Assembly: GCA_964591605.1 (NCBI GenBank)
Contig: CAZQEN010000162.1
Location: 1-16,124, forward strand
DNA length: 16,124 nucleotides
Source of the DNA: CAYLLT01 sp964591605
GTDB lineage: Bacteria > Planctomycetota > Phycisphaerae > UBA1845 > PWPN01
Direction: 5' to 3'
Position 1 is the stretch's first letter; each line of letters starts with the position of its first letter. The notes under the pieces are model-generated. The model did not search any database and was not told the DNA's origin. It worked only from the letters and a program-made list of their open reading frames with translations. The position numbers and the translations under genes were made by a program. Shown piece by piece: positions 1 through 8,203 of the stretch.

Positions 1-834
1 TATACCTCGTGGCGTGACCTGCTGGCCGATCCCAAGGTCGACATGGTCGATATCTGCGTGCCCACGCCGGCCCACCGGGAGCTGACCATCGCCGCCCTCC
101 AGGCCGGCAAGCACGTGCTCTGCGAGAAGCCGATGAGCGTGAGCGTGGCCGGCTGCGATGACATGCTCGCCGCGGCGAGGAACGCGAAGGGCAAGTTCAT
201 GATCGCCCAGGTCATCCGCTTCTGGCCGGAGTTCGTGTATCTGCGTGAACTCTTCCAGAGCCGCGAGTTCGGCGATCTGCGGGCGCTGCACATCCGCCGC
301 CAGGCCTCGGCGCCCGACTATTCCCTGGGCAACTGGCTGCTCAACCCCGAGCTGAGCGGCGGGGCGATCCTCGACCTGCACGTGCACGACGTGGACTTCG
401 TCCTGGGCCTGCTGGGCAAGCCCAGATCGGTGTATGCGGCCGGCTACGCCAACGACAAGGGCAGCGTCGACCGCGTCCACGCGACCTGGAACTACGGCGA
501 CAACCGCTCGATCCATATCGAGGGCTTCTGGGACATGCCGCCGGGCTTTGCGTTCAACATGGGCTTCACGGCCGTGTTCGAGAAGGCCGCCCTCCAGTAC
601 GACATGACCAGCGGCAAGCCGCTGACGCTCCTGCGGGCGGGCGAGGAGCCGGCCACGCCCAAGCTCCAGGCCGAAGATGGCTACTTCGCCGAGATCGCCT
701 ACTTCCTGGGGTGCATCGAGCGCAACGAGGCGCCGCGCGTCTCCACGCCGCAGGAAAGCCGCGACGCGGTGGCCCTGGCGCTCGCGGAGAAGCAGAGTAT
801 TCTATCGCATGGGCCGGTGACAATTCAGAGCTGA
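1..834 (+). CDS. Gfo/Idh/MocA family NAD(P)-dependent oxidoreductase, 5'-truncated
   Basis: The reading frame is open from base 1, so the true start lies outside the window; 277 residues are visible. Seen: VDICVPTPAHRELTIAAL followed by AGKHVLCEKP, the end of the Rossmann fold with the family's EKP signature (fragment residues about 42-44). A C-terminal alpha/beta domain follows, with GGAILDLHVHDVDFVLGLLG, where the family usually places its substrate-site Asp/His. The GxGxxG dinucleotide loop, expected about 60 residues further upstream, is missing only because of the window edge. Known of the family: NAD(P)-linked oxidation or reduction of sugars, inositols and related polyols in the cytoplasm. 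The substrate cannot be told from sequence. The stop is 13 nt before the rhomboid gene, which suggests cotranscription. The family call is secure; the substrate is unknown. Confidence 0.93.
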   Translation, partial: YTSWRDLLADPKVDMVDICVPTPAHRELTIAALQAGKHVLCEKPMSVSVAGCDDMLAAARNAKGKFMIAQVIRFWPEFVYLRELFQSREFGDLRALHIRRQASAPDYSLGNWLLNPELSGGAILDLHVHDVDFVLGLLGKPRSVYAAGYANDKGSVDRVHATWNYGDNRSIHIEGFWDMPPGFAFNMGFTAVFEKAALQYDMTSGKPLTLLRAGEEPATPKLQAEDGYFAEIAYFLGCIERNEAPRVSTPQESRDAVALALAEKQSILSHGPVTIQS

Positions 835-835
835 T

Positions 836-839
836 GGAG
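836..839 (+). promoter_or_regulatory. Ribosome binding site for the TTG-started rhomboid gene
   Basis: GGAG lies 8 nt before the TTG at 848 and directly after the stop of the upstream gene. It decides the choice of TTG 848 as start, because no in-frame ATG or GTG with a comparable site lies nearby. Confidence 0.6.
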
Positions 840-847
840 ATCTGCGA

Positions 848-1834
848 TTGGACGCGGAATCTTCCGGTTTCAAACCTGACGGAGAGAATGATCTCGCGCC
901 GGCAGCGCCCCGTCCCCCGTCGGTGAGCGGCGAGAGGCCGCAGTTTGTCACGGGTCTGACCTGCCTGGCATGCGTCGCGCTTTCCATGGGGGTGTTTCTG
1001 TCGGATTCCGATTCGTGGGAGACGCTCCAGAGATTCGGGTGCTATCCATCCGGCGCGGTCTGGGAGGGAAAGTACTGGGCACTCGTCACTTCGACGTTCG
1101 TCCATGCCGACCTTATCCACTTGGCTTTCAACGTCTATTGGCTATGGCATCTGGGTCGCTTGCTCGAAGTGTATCTCGGGGCGATCCCGATGATCCTGTT
1201 CTACGTGGGCACGGCGATCGTCAGCTCGGGAGTGCAATTGGCGGTCTCAGGTGAAATGGGCATTGGTGCGTCAGGCGTCGTTTATGGCATGTTTGGCTTC
1301 ATGTGGGCCAACGCGCGCTTTGTCCCCGCATTTCGCCAGCGCCTGACCATGGATACGATCAATCTCTTCATTGTCTGGCTCGGGCTATGTGTGGTGTTGA
1401 CGCAACTGGATGTATGGAGCGTCGGTAACGCCGCTCATGTCAGTGGCCTGCTCTGCGGGGTCTGTCTGGCTGCCTTGCGGCGGCTTCCGGCATGGCGATA
1501 CCCGGCCGCCGCGGGGATCGTCGTGCTTTGTTTCGCCTCGATGTTGCCGTTGTTCTGGTGCCCGATGTCGTGGGAGTGGTGTGCGAGACAGGCCACATCG
1601 GCTTATCTTGCCGAAGACTGGCCCCGCGCCACCTATTACTACGAACGCAGCCTCAATCGGGGGGCCGATCCGCGATGGGCGTGGATGAGTCTGGCGCAGA
1701 CCTACCGTGTTGCCGGCCACATGGCCGAATATGAACGTGCCATCGAGGTTCTGCGCGGGATTGATCCGTCCGCCGTGGCAGAGGTTGAAGAGAGGTTCAC
1801 TGCCGCGAGTGAGCCTTCCACACAGGAGAGCTGA
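848..1834 (+). CDS. Rhomboid family intramembrane serine protease with C-terminal TPR-like tail
   Basis: A 328-residue membrane protein. A polar N-terminal tail (about 1-32) is followed by roughly seven hydrophobic segments (about 33-51, 88-107, 112-134, 140-157, 171-187, 194-211, 218-238). Rhomboid hallmarks are visible in order: FVHADLIHLAFN with H86, H91 and N95; GASG at 140-143 with the presumed nucleophile Ser142; and AHVSG with the catalytic His197. The usual Trp-Arg of the first loop reads Trp-Ala here. After the last membrane segment, residues about 247-318 resemble one or two TPR helix pairs (AYLAEDWPRATYYYERSL, then AWMSLAQTYRVAGHMAEYERAIEVL). Known of the family: cleavage of transmembrane substrates inside the membrane. 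The TPR tail probably recruits a partner on the inner face (inference). The start is TTG with a good GGAG site. The gene ends on the A that begins rpiA, so the two are likely translationally coupled. Third codon positions look less GC-rich than in neighbouring genes. Confidence 0.9.
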   Translation: MDAESSGFKPDGENDLAPAAPRPPSVSGERPQFVTGLTCLACVALSMGVFLSDSDSWETLQRFGCYPSGAVWEGKYWALVTSTFVHADLIHLAFNVYWLWHLGRLLEVYLGAIPMILFYVGTAIVSSGVQLAVSGEMGIGASGVVYGMFGFMWANARFVPAFRQRLTMDTINLFIVWLGLCVVLTQLDVWSVGNAAHVSGLLCGVCLAALRRLPAWRYPAAAGIVVLCFASMLPLFWCPMSWEWCARQATSAYLAEDWPRATYYYERSLNRGADPRWAWMSLAQTYRVAGHMAEYERAIEVLRGIDPSAVAEVEERFTAASEPSTQES

Positions 1835-2535
1835 TGGACACGCTTAAACTCTCTGCCGCCCGGGTGGCGGTCAAGCTGGTCGAAGAGGGGATGACGGTCG
1901 GCCTGGGGTCAGGCTCGACGCTGGCGCTGTTTATCGAGCAGCTCGGGCGGCGCGTGCGCGAGGAGAAGCTGCGCATCGCCGGCGTGCCGACGTCGTATCA
2001 GGCGCGCGAGCTGGCGCGAACACAGCGCATCCCGATCCGCGACATGATGGACGTCGACCGGCTCGATCTGGCGTTCGACGGTGCGGACGAAGTGGACCTC
2101 GCGGGCGACCTGGTCAAGGGAGCGGGGGCGGCGCACGTGCTCGAGAAGATCGTGGCGTCGGCCGCCGACCGGTTCATCGTTGTAATTGACGAGAGCAAGC
2201 TCGTGCAGCGGCTGGGCGAGCGGCATCGCTTTCCGGTCGATGTCCTCACGGCGGCCTTGAGCAGCGCGCTGCGGCGTCTGCGCGACCTGCGGCTCGATCC
2301 GCAGGTCCGCAGCGGGGCGGGCAAGATCGGGCCGGTGATCTCCGATCAAGGCCACATCGTGGTCGACTGCCGCATCCCGGAGGGCTCCGATCCGCCGCGG
2401 CTCGACCCGCAGATCGCGATGATCCCCGGCGTGGTGGGGCACGGGTTGTTCATCGGCCTGGCCGGCGAGCTGATCGTGGCCCGCGAAACGCCCACCGGTC
2501 CGACCGTCGACCATATCATCATCCCCCGCGCATAA
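1834..2535 (+). CDS. rpiA: Ribose-5-phosphate isomerase A
   Basis: Converts ribose 5-phosphate to ribulose 5-phosphate in the non-oxidative pentose phosphate pathway (cytoplasm). The 233 residues fit the family's usual length of about 220-235. Seen: the phosphate-binding LGSGST loop (24-29); DGADEVD with Asp82 and Asp85; the KGAGAA segment with Lys95; and EKIVASAADRFIVVIDESK with the expected catalytic base Glu104. The C-terminal IPGVVGHGLFIGLA segment is also typical. The ATG shares its A with the upstream TGA and has AGGAG 5 nt upstream, inside the rhomboid gene. This is the last gene of the plus-strand set. Nothing is missing or unusual in the protein. Confidence 0.96.
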   Translation: MDTLKLSAARVAVKLVEEGMTVGLGSGSTLALFIEQLGRRVREEKLRIAGVPTSYQARELARTQRIPIRDMMDVDRLDLAFDGADEVDLAGDLVKGAGAAHVLEKIVASAADRFIVVIDESKLVQRLGERHRFPVDVLTAALSSALRRLRDLRLDPQVRSGAGKIGPVISDQGHIVVDCRIPEGSDPPRLDPQIAMIPGVVGHGLFIGLAGELIVARETPTGPTVDHIIIPRA

Positions 2536-2804
2536 GTCGGCTGGCCGGATCCGGACTGCTCACGGGACTGGCGTGTCCTGGCAACGGGAGACCGGCCGCG
2601 CGCCGGGTCGGGAATGCCGTATCGAGACTCGCCAGGCTGACTCATTGCATCGACTTGCAGGGGGTGAAAACACCCATCAGAACCCCGAACGTCAGTGAGG
2701 GGCCTTGCGCACGATCGGGGTGAGCCTTGCCTGTCGTCGGGATGCTTTCCTGCTCGTAAGTCAGGCCCGTCGCTGACGCTCCGGATTCTATTGGATGCAT
2801 GAGA
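2536..2804. other. Intergenic gap between convergent rpiA and the PfkB kinase
   Basis: About 270 bases between two convergent genes. It holds a small hairpin, GGGTG-AAAA-CACCC at 2662-2675, with no T run, and a CCGGATCCGG palindrome at 2545-2554. No convincing gene or intrinsic terminator is seen. Short open frames here have no ribosome binding site and look like chance. Confidence 0.5.
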
Positions 2805-3761
2805 TCATTGGCGCAGCGGTGTCTTCTGCTGGAACGCCTTGATCTGTTCGAGCGGGACGATGCCGGTGGATGCGCCGGGCGCCTGGATGCAGTGCGCGGC
2901 CGTGGCGTTGCCCAGCAGGGCGGCCTGCGCCATGGACATCCCTTCGCGCAGACCGGCCAGGAAACCCGCGGACCAACTGTCGCCCGCCCCGGTCGTGTCC
3001 ACCACGTTGGGGACCTGGTAGGCGGGCACGTATTGTTCGCTCCCATCCCGGTCGCGGCAGAACGCGCCCTTCTCGTCCAGCTTGACCACCACGTTGCGGC
3101 ACCCGCGATCCTGCAGGAAACGCGCCATCTCAGAAGGCTCCGAGAGTCCCGTGATCGCCCGGGCCTCCGGCTGCGACGGAATGAAGTAATCCAGGTGCGG
3201 CAGGCACGGCAGGATGTTCTTGTGCCACAGTTCGCGAGGCGCGCTGTCGGTGTAGACCGTATCCAGCAGCGTCTGAACGCCGGCCGCCTGCACGTCCTTG
3301 AGCAGATGCGCCGTTTCCTGGCCGTCGAATGTCGCCATCACCATCGTTCCGGTCACGAAGCAGTACTTGGCGCTGCGGATCAGGTTCTGGTCGATTTCGG
3401 CGTAGGTGAGGGTGCCGTTGGCGCCCATGGTGTGAAAGAAGCTGCGCTGCCCGCCGGGCATGACGCAGACGAACGTGTAAGGCGTATGGATGCCGCGCCC
3501 GCGGATCACGCTGCGCGTGCCCACTCCGTACTTCTTCGCCTCGCTGATGACGAACTCCGCGAGCGCGTCGTCGCCGACCTTGACGATCATCTCGCAGGCG
3601 ACGCCCATCTTGCCCAGCGCGATCGAGCAGTTCACCGCGTTCCCGCCGGTGGTCATGGTGAGCTTGTCGAACAGCCGCAGTCCGCCGGGGGGCGGATAGT
3701 CGCTCACCGTCTGGCCGATCGCATCCACACAGCAGATTCCCACATTCACGATATCCGTCAT
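2805..3761 (-). CDS. PfkB family carbohydrate/nucleoside kinase
   Basis: A 318-residue ribokinase-fold enzyme. Seen: the N-terminal PfkB signature TTGGNAVNCSIALGKMG (37-53), a central KVGDDALAEF segment, and IPSQPEARAITG (194-205), the position of the usual Asn/Glu motif. The C-terminal signature VVDTTGAGDSWSAGFLAGL (253-271) gives the anion-hole glycines and the catalytic base Asp261. Known of the family: ATP-dependent phosphorylation of a sugar or nucleoside hydroxyl. The substrate (ribose, fructose, adenosine or other) cannot be assigned. The ATG at 3761-3759 overlaps the upstream glycosyltransferase stop as ATGA, and GAGGTG stands 8 nt before it (3770-3775), so the two genes are probably one operon. 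A role in supplying or removing a sugar for the glycosyltransferase is only inferred. It converges with rpiA. Confidence 0.93.
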   Translation of the reverse strand: MTDIVNVGICCVDAIGQTVSDYPPPGGLRLFDKLTMTTGGNAVNCSIALGKMGVACEMIVKVGDDALAEFVISEAKKYGVGTRSVIRGRGIHTPYTFVCVMPGGQRSFFHTMGANGTLTYAEIDQNLIRSAKYCFVTGTMVMATFDGQETAHLLKDVQAAGVQTLLDTVYTDSAPRELWHKNILPCLPHLDYFIPSQPEARAITGLSEPSEMARFLQDRGCRNVVVKLDEKGAFCRDRDGSEQYVPAYQVPNVVDTTGAGDSWSAGFLAGLREGMSMAQAALLGNATAAHCIQAPGASTGIVPLEQIKAFQQKTPLRQ

Positions 3762-5842
3762 GGCCGCGGCACCTCATACAACGTCGCATAGGGGGCAGCG
3801 CCGTCGCGCAGCGCAAACAGACCCGCCCGCCTGAGCCCGACCGCTTCGAGCTGCACGAACAGCTCGGGGCTCAGGGCGGTGTAGAAGCCGTAGGTTGTCG
3901 CCAGTCGTCCCATTTCTCCCCAGTCGGCCAGCACGTGCGTGAAGCCGTTCTCTCTCAGCCAGCCGATCACGCCGGCGGGATCGATGATTCGCTCGACGGC
4001 CTCCGCCAGCGGGTGGCGGTTGAAGACGACCGAGTAATCGCAGGGAGTCAGCACGTAAAAGGTGCGCGCCTCGCCGACCAGCATCACCCGGCTGCCCGCA
4101 GGCAGCGCGTTGATCGCGCCCCAGTGCTGTGCCGTCGGCCACTGCCCGGTGCTGACAAACCAGTTGGTGTGCCCATACGCATCCAGTCGCCGGCCGTCGA
4201 TGCGGGTGTGATCATAGTAAAGCCGCCCGATGCGGTAAAGATTGGTGATCGAGCCGAGCACGACGACGATCAGGAGCAGCGCAGCGGGCACGCGGCCGCC
4301 CGGCGGGCCCTCACGAACCGGCTCTGCCCGCGGCGGCCCTGCCGCTTCGGCCGGTCCGACTTTCCATGCAAGTCCCTCGATGCTCCGGCCGGCCAGAATC
4401 GCGAGCGGCAGCAGCGCCACCACGATGAATCGTGCAAACAGGTGCGTGAACACCAGCCAGACAACGAGCTGCACGAGCAGTATGACCAGCAGCACGCCCG
4501 TCCAGCGGTCGCGCCGCCGGATCGCCCCCAGCGAGGCCAGCACGAAGAGGCTCCAGCCCATCAGGGGCTCGGCGAGGCTGCGTTCGAGCGCCCGCTGCCA
4601 CACCGGGGCCACGTTCTGTTCGGCCTCGGACGAGCCGTGCGCATGCTGCCAGACCGCCTGTGTCTCCGCGTTCCACAGCTCCGGTCTGGCCCCGAAGACG
4701 GAGTATGCCAACGGGAAGAAGGGGTTGCCAGTGTTGACGACGTTCCGGATCATCCACGGCGCGAACGCCAGCCAGGCGGCCGCCGCAAAGAAACCCGCCC
4801 GCTTGAGCCGGTCTGCGGCCGATCCCGTTCCGCACACCGTCAGCACTGCGAGCGGCAGTGTGATCATCGGGACGGCGGTGTACTTGAATCCGCAGCAGAA
4901 GCCGGCGATCAGGCCCGCCGCGATGAACGGCCGGGGCGACGCCTCACCCGCGCGGACGCAGTGCAGCAGCAGAGCCAGCGCCGTCATGCCGGTCGCGAGC
5001 ATGCCCGTCTCCACGTAGGTGATGCCCGACAGGTACGTCAGCCAGGGCACGCCGGCGGCCGCCACGCCGCTGACGAGGCCCGCCGGCCGGCCGAACGCCG
5101 AACCGGCCCACCACGCCGCCGCAACAAACAGGGCCGCGAGGGCGACGTTGACGAACGTGGCCATGAACGCGGCCTCGATCGCGTCGCCGCGCAGGTGCAT
5201 CATCAGCAGGAACAGCATCTCGCTGTTCAGCGGGAAATTGCTGTAGACATTGTTGGCCAGAAAATGGATGCGGCCGTCGGTCAGGAAGATCTTGGGAACG
5301 GCCAGATGGTATTCGAGCACGTCGTAAGCGAAGCCCTCGTCCTTCCACAGGATGCCCGGCGGGAGACACGCTGCGGCGGCCGTGATGGCCAGAAACGGCA
5401 CCGTCACCAGCCACAGCCAGTGAGCCGGCTCGATCGACGCGCATGCCGCGGGTTTCTGTCCCCGGAGTTCGACCGCCAGCGCTGCGATGCCGAGCAGGGA
5501 CATCGCAGTCATCAGGAGAATCGCCACCGGCCGGTTGAGAATCCCCGCTGTGCCGAGCCCGAACGTCAGCAGCGAGAGCACGCCCGTTCCGAGGGCCGCT
5601 CCCACGATCACCCGGCCGGCGCCCGGCGGCGCGAGGTGCCCGAGCCGCACGATCCACATGCCCGCCAGGCTCGCCAAACCGATCGCGGCCAGCGCCGGCA
5701 CCCCTTCCATCAGCGTGATGGCCAGCGCCACCACCGACTCCCCCGTCACCATGGCCAGCGTGAGGGCCGTGCACACTCCAACCAGCACGAGCGGTCGCTG
5801 CCAGAACGCCGAGGGTCGGGATGGAGCCGCTGGATCCGACAT
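3758..5842 (-). CDS. Polytopic membrane glycosyltransferase, GT39/ArnT-like
   Basis: A 694-residue membrane protein with about ten or more hydrophobic segments between residues 16 and 530. An extracytoplasmic loop reads KDEGFAYDVLEYHLAVPK (167-184). Its Asp/Glu pair after the second or third membrane segment is the usual catalytic feature of GT-C enzymes of the GT39/GT83 type, which transfer sugars from polyprenyl-phosphate carriers on the outer face of the membrane. The soluble C-terminal part (about 545-694) ends in a compact domain with RVMLVGEARTFYV. The frame stays open to 6094, but the extra 84 residues run over the globin gene and its promoter and are low in membrane character. I chose ATG 5842, just before MSDPAAPSRPSAFW; it has only a weak AGG upstream, so the start is uncertain. 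The gene overlaps the kinase by 4 nt. Acceptor and donor are unknown. Confidence 0.82.
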   Translation of the reverse strand: MSDPAAPSRPSAFWQRPLVLVGVCTALTLAMVTGESVVALAITLMEGVPALAAIGLASLAGMWIVRLGHLAPPGAGRVIVGAALGTGVLSLLTFGLGTAGILNRPVAILLMTAMSLLGIAALAVELRGQKPAACASIEPAHWLWLVTVPFLAITAAAACLPPGILWKDEGFAYDVLEYHLAVPKIFLTDGRIHFLANNVYSNFPLNSEMLFLLMMHLRGDAIEAAFMATFVNVALAALFVAAAWWAGSAFGRPAGLVSGVAAAGVPWLTYLSGITYVETGMLATGMTALALLLHCVRAGEASPRPFIAAGLIAGFCCGFKYTAVPMITLPLAVLTVCGTGSAADRLKRAGFFAAAAWLAFAPWMIRNVVNTGNPFFPLAYSVFGARPELWNAETQAVWQHAHGSSEAEQNVAPVWQRALERSLAEPLMGWSLFVLASLGAIRRRDRWTGVLLVILLVQLVVWLVFTHLFARFIVVALLPLAILAGRSIEGLAWKVGPAEAAGPPRAEPVREGPPGGRVPAALLLIVVVLGSITNLYRIGRLYYDHTRIDGRRLDAYGHTNWFVSTGQWPTAQHWGAINALPAGSRVMLVGEARTFYVLTPCDYSVVFNRHPLAEAVERIIDPAGVIGWLRENGFTHVLADWGEMGRLATTYGFYTALSPELFVQLEAVGLRRAGLFALRDGAAPYATLYEVPRP

Positions 5843-5916
5843 TCGGCACAGCCTATTCGCGACGCGCCAATTCGCAACTATCAGCCCGACCGACGTCCCC
5901 GGTCGCCCGCTGAGGG

Positions 5917-5922
5917 TATAAT
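5917..5922 (+). promoter_or_regulatory. Promoter -10 box of the globin gene
   Basis: A perfect TATAAT in a GC-rich context, about 57 nt before the chosen globin ATG. No good -35 hexamer sits at 16-18 nt spacing (CGTCCC at 17 nt), so it may rely on an activator or a non-standard upstream element. Confidence 0.55.
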
Positions 5923-5965
5923 CCGAGCCGCGTGGGTTCCGACAGTCTGATCGACACACCGAGAT

Positions 5966-5970
5966 GGAGG
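5966..5970 (+). promoter_or_regulatory. Shine-Dalgarno site deciding the globin start
   Basis: GGAGG stands 8 nt before ATG 5979. An earlier in-frame ATG at 5964 overlaps this site and would spoil the signal peptide by adding five polar residues, so 5979 is preferred. Confidence 0.75.
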
Positions 5971-5978
5971 ACCATACG

Positions 5979-6497
5979 ATGCGTGCGTCACTTTCTGCGA
6001 TGATCGCTGTGCTGGCCCTGACCCTTGGGTTCGTCGGCTGCGCCGGCCAGGAAAAGGGAGCACCCGCCGCCCGGTCCGCGGTGCAGGCGAACACGCCCGC
6101 CGGAGGGAGCCTTTACGAGCGACTGGGCGGCGAGACGGCGATCCGGGCGATCGTGGACGATTTTGTCGCCAACGCCGTCGCCGACCCCCGCGTGAACTTC
6201 ACGCGCCGGGGAACGCCCGAGGAGTGGAAGGCCACCCCCGCCGGGCTGGACCATTTCAAGCGGCACCTGGTGAACATGATCGCCGAGAAGGCGGGCGGGC
6301 CGCAGAAATACCGCGGCAAGGACATGAAACGCGCCCACCGCGGCATGCAGATCCAGGATTCCGAATTCAACGCCTTCATGGTGCACGTCGAGAAGTCCCT
6401 GGACAAGTTCAAAGTCCCCCCGCGCGAGCAGGAGGAGCTGACCGCGATCATCGGGTCGACCCGGTCCGAGATCGTCGAGGTGCAGGGATCACAATAA
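5979..6497 (+). CDS. Exported lipoprotein group-1 truncated haemoglobin
   Basis: 172 residues. Residues 1-21 form a short signal peptide (MRASLSAMIAVLALTLGFVGC) ending in a slightly non-standard lipobox FVGC, so Cys21 is the likely lipidated residue and the globin sits outside the cytoplasm. A linker follows to about 43. The truncated-globin fold then begins with SLYERLGGETAIRAIVDDF and continues through GGPQKYRGKDMKRAHRGM, where His120 is the proximal heme ligand. LDKFKVPPREQEELTAIIG marks the end of the fold. Aligned by eye with mycobacterial trHbN, Val63 stands at B10, where NO-detoxifying members have Tyr, and about nine extra residues sit in the CD-E region (74-92). Known of the family: reversible binding of O2, NO or CO, or NO dioxygenation. 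The role here is unknown; redox or gas sensing at the envelope is inference. It is a single gene with its own TATAAT promoter, divergent from the glycosyltransferase. Confidence 0.88.
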   Translation: MRASLSAMIAVLALTLGFVGCAGQEKGAPAARSAVQANTPAGGSLYERLGGETAIRAIVDDFVANAVADPRVNFTRRGTPEEWKATPAGLDHFKRHLVNMIAEKAGGPQKYRGKDMKRAHRGMQIQDSEFNAFMVHVEKSLDKFKVPPREQEELTAIIGSTRSEIVEVQGSQ

Positions 6498-6555
6498 AGG
6501 TGATCAGAGCCTGAATCACTGTGCCCGATGCTGTGCAGCCCATCCGGGTTGTGGT

Positions 6556-6572
6556 GCAGGCGTCTCGCCTGC
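6556..6572. repeat. REP-like hairpin between convergent genes
   Basis: GCAGGCG-TCT-CGCCTGC is a perfect 7-bp stem with a 3-nt loop, between the globin stop (6497) and the aminotransferase stop (6591). It has no T run in either direction, so a REP-type palindrome or a factor-assisted bidirectional terminator are both possible. The preceding GTGGT and the GC-rich stem resemble scattered repeats known in large bacterial genomes, but only this copy is in the window. Confidence 0.45.
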
Positions 6573-6590
6573 TCGCCGCGGCAGCGCTCA

Positions 6591-7919
<1,329 letters not shown>

Positions 7920-7927
7920 GGTCGGTG

Positions 7928-7932
7928 CCTCC
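7928..7932 (-). promoter_or_regulatory. Shine-Dalgarno site deciding the aminotransferase start
   Basis: On the minus strand the sequence is GGAGG followed by 8 nt and ATG (7919-7917). It overrides the earlier in-frame ATG at 7979. Confidence 0.75.
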
Positions 7933-8190
7933 AGCGCAATGCGGCCTGTCCGATGGGACAGACACCGGTGCTCACGCAACGGATAGATGGCTCTTTATCG
8001 GACAATCGTATGGCAGATCCTGCAGTCGATGGGCGGTGCTTCCTTCCCCGGCAAAGCCCGCAAAGCACACTTCCCACCCCGTGTATTATTCAAATAAGCC
8101 CGCCTGGCCGCAACCCCGCTGCTTCGCCTTTGTTTGAGCGTGCGGCCCGGGTGCCGTAAGATTCGTCCCCGTTACCGGAGCATACTCGAG
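7933..8190. other. Divergent intergenic region, aminotransferase / dUTPase-like gene
   Basis: About 260 non-coding bases that must hold two divergent promoters. An AT-rich patch at 8084-8098 contains TATTAT (8084-8089), the best -10 candidate for the plus strand, but no fair -35 lies 16-18 nt upstream. On the minus strand a GATAAA lies near 7994-7999. I do not see a clear palindrome or riboswitch. Confidence 0.35.
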
Positions 8191-8203
8191 GGGAGGACGT
8201 GCC

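Noticed and set aside
2662..2675. The small hairpin GGGTG-AAAA-CACCC as terminator of rpiA or of the kinase
   Set aside because: Only five base pairs and no T run on either side, and it lies over 120 nt from both stops.
3935..5950. A 671-codon open frame on the plus strand opposite the glycosyltransferase
   Set aside because: The composition is Arg, Gln, His and Pro-rich with no domain, no membrane character and no ribosome site. It mirrors the GC-rich codons of the real minus-strand gene.
5843..6094. An 84-residue N-terminal extension of the glycosyltransferase
   Set aside because: It would overlap the globin promoter and signal peptide and has no membrane or domain features. ATG 5842 gives a normal membrane-protein start.
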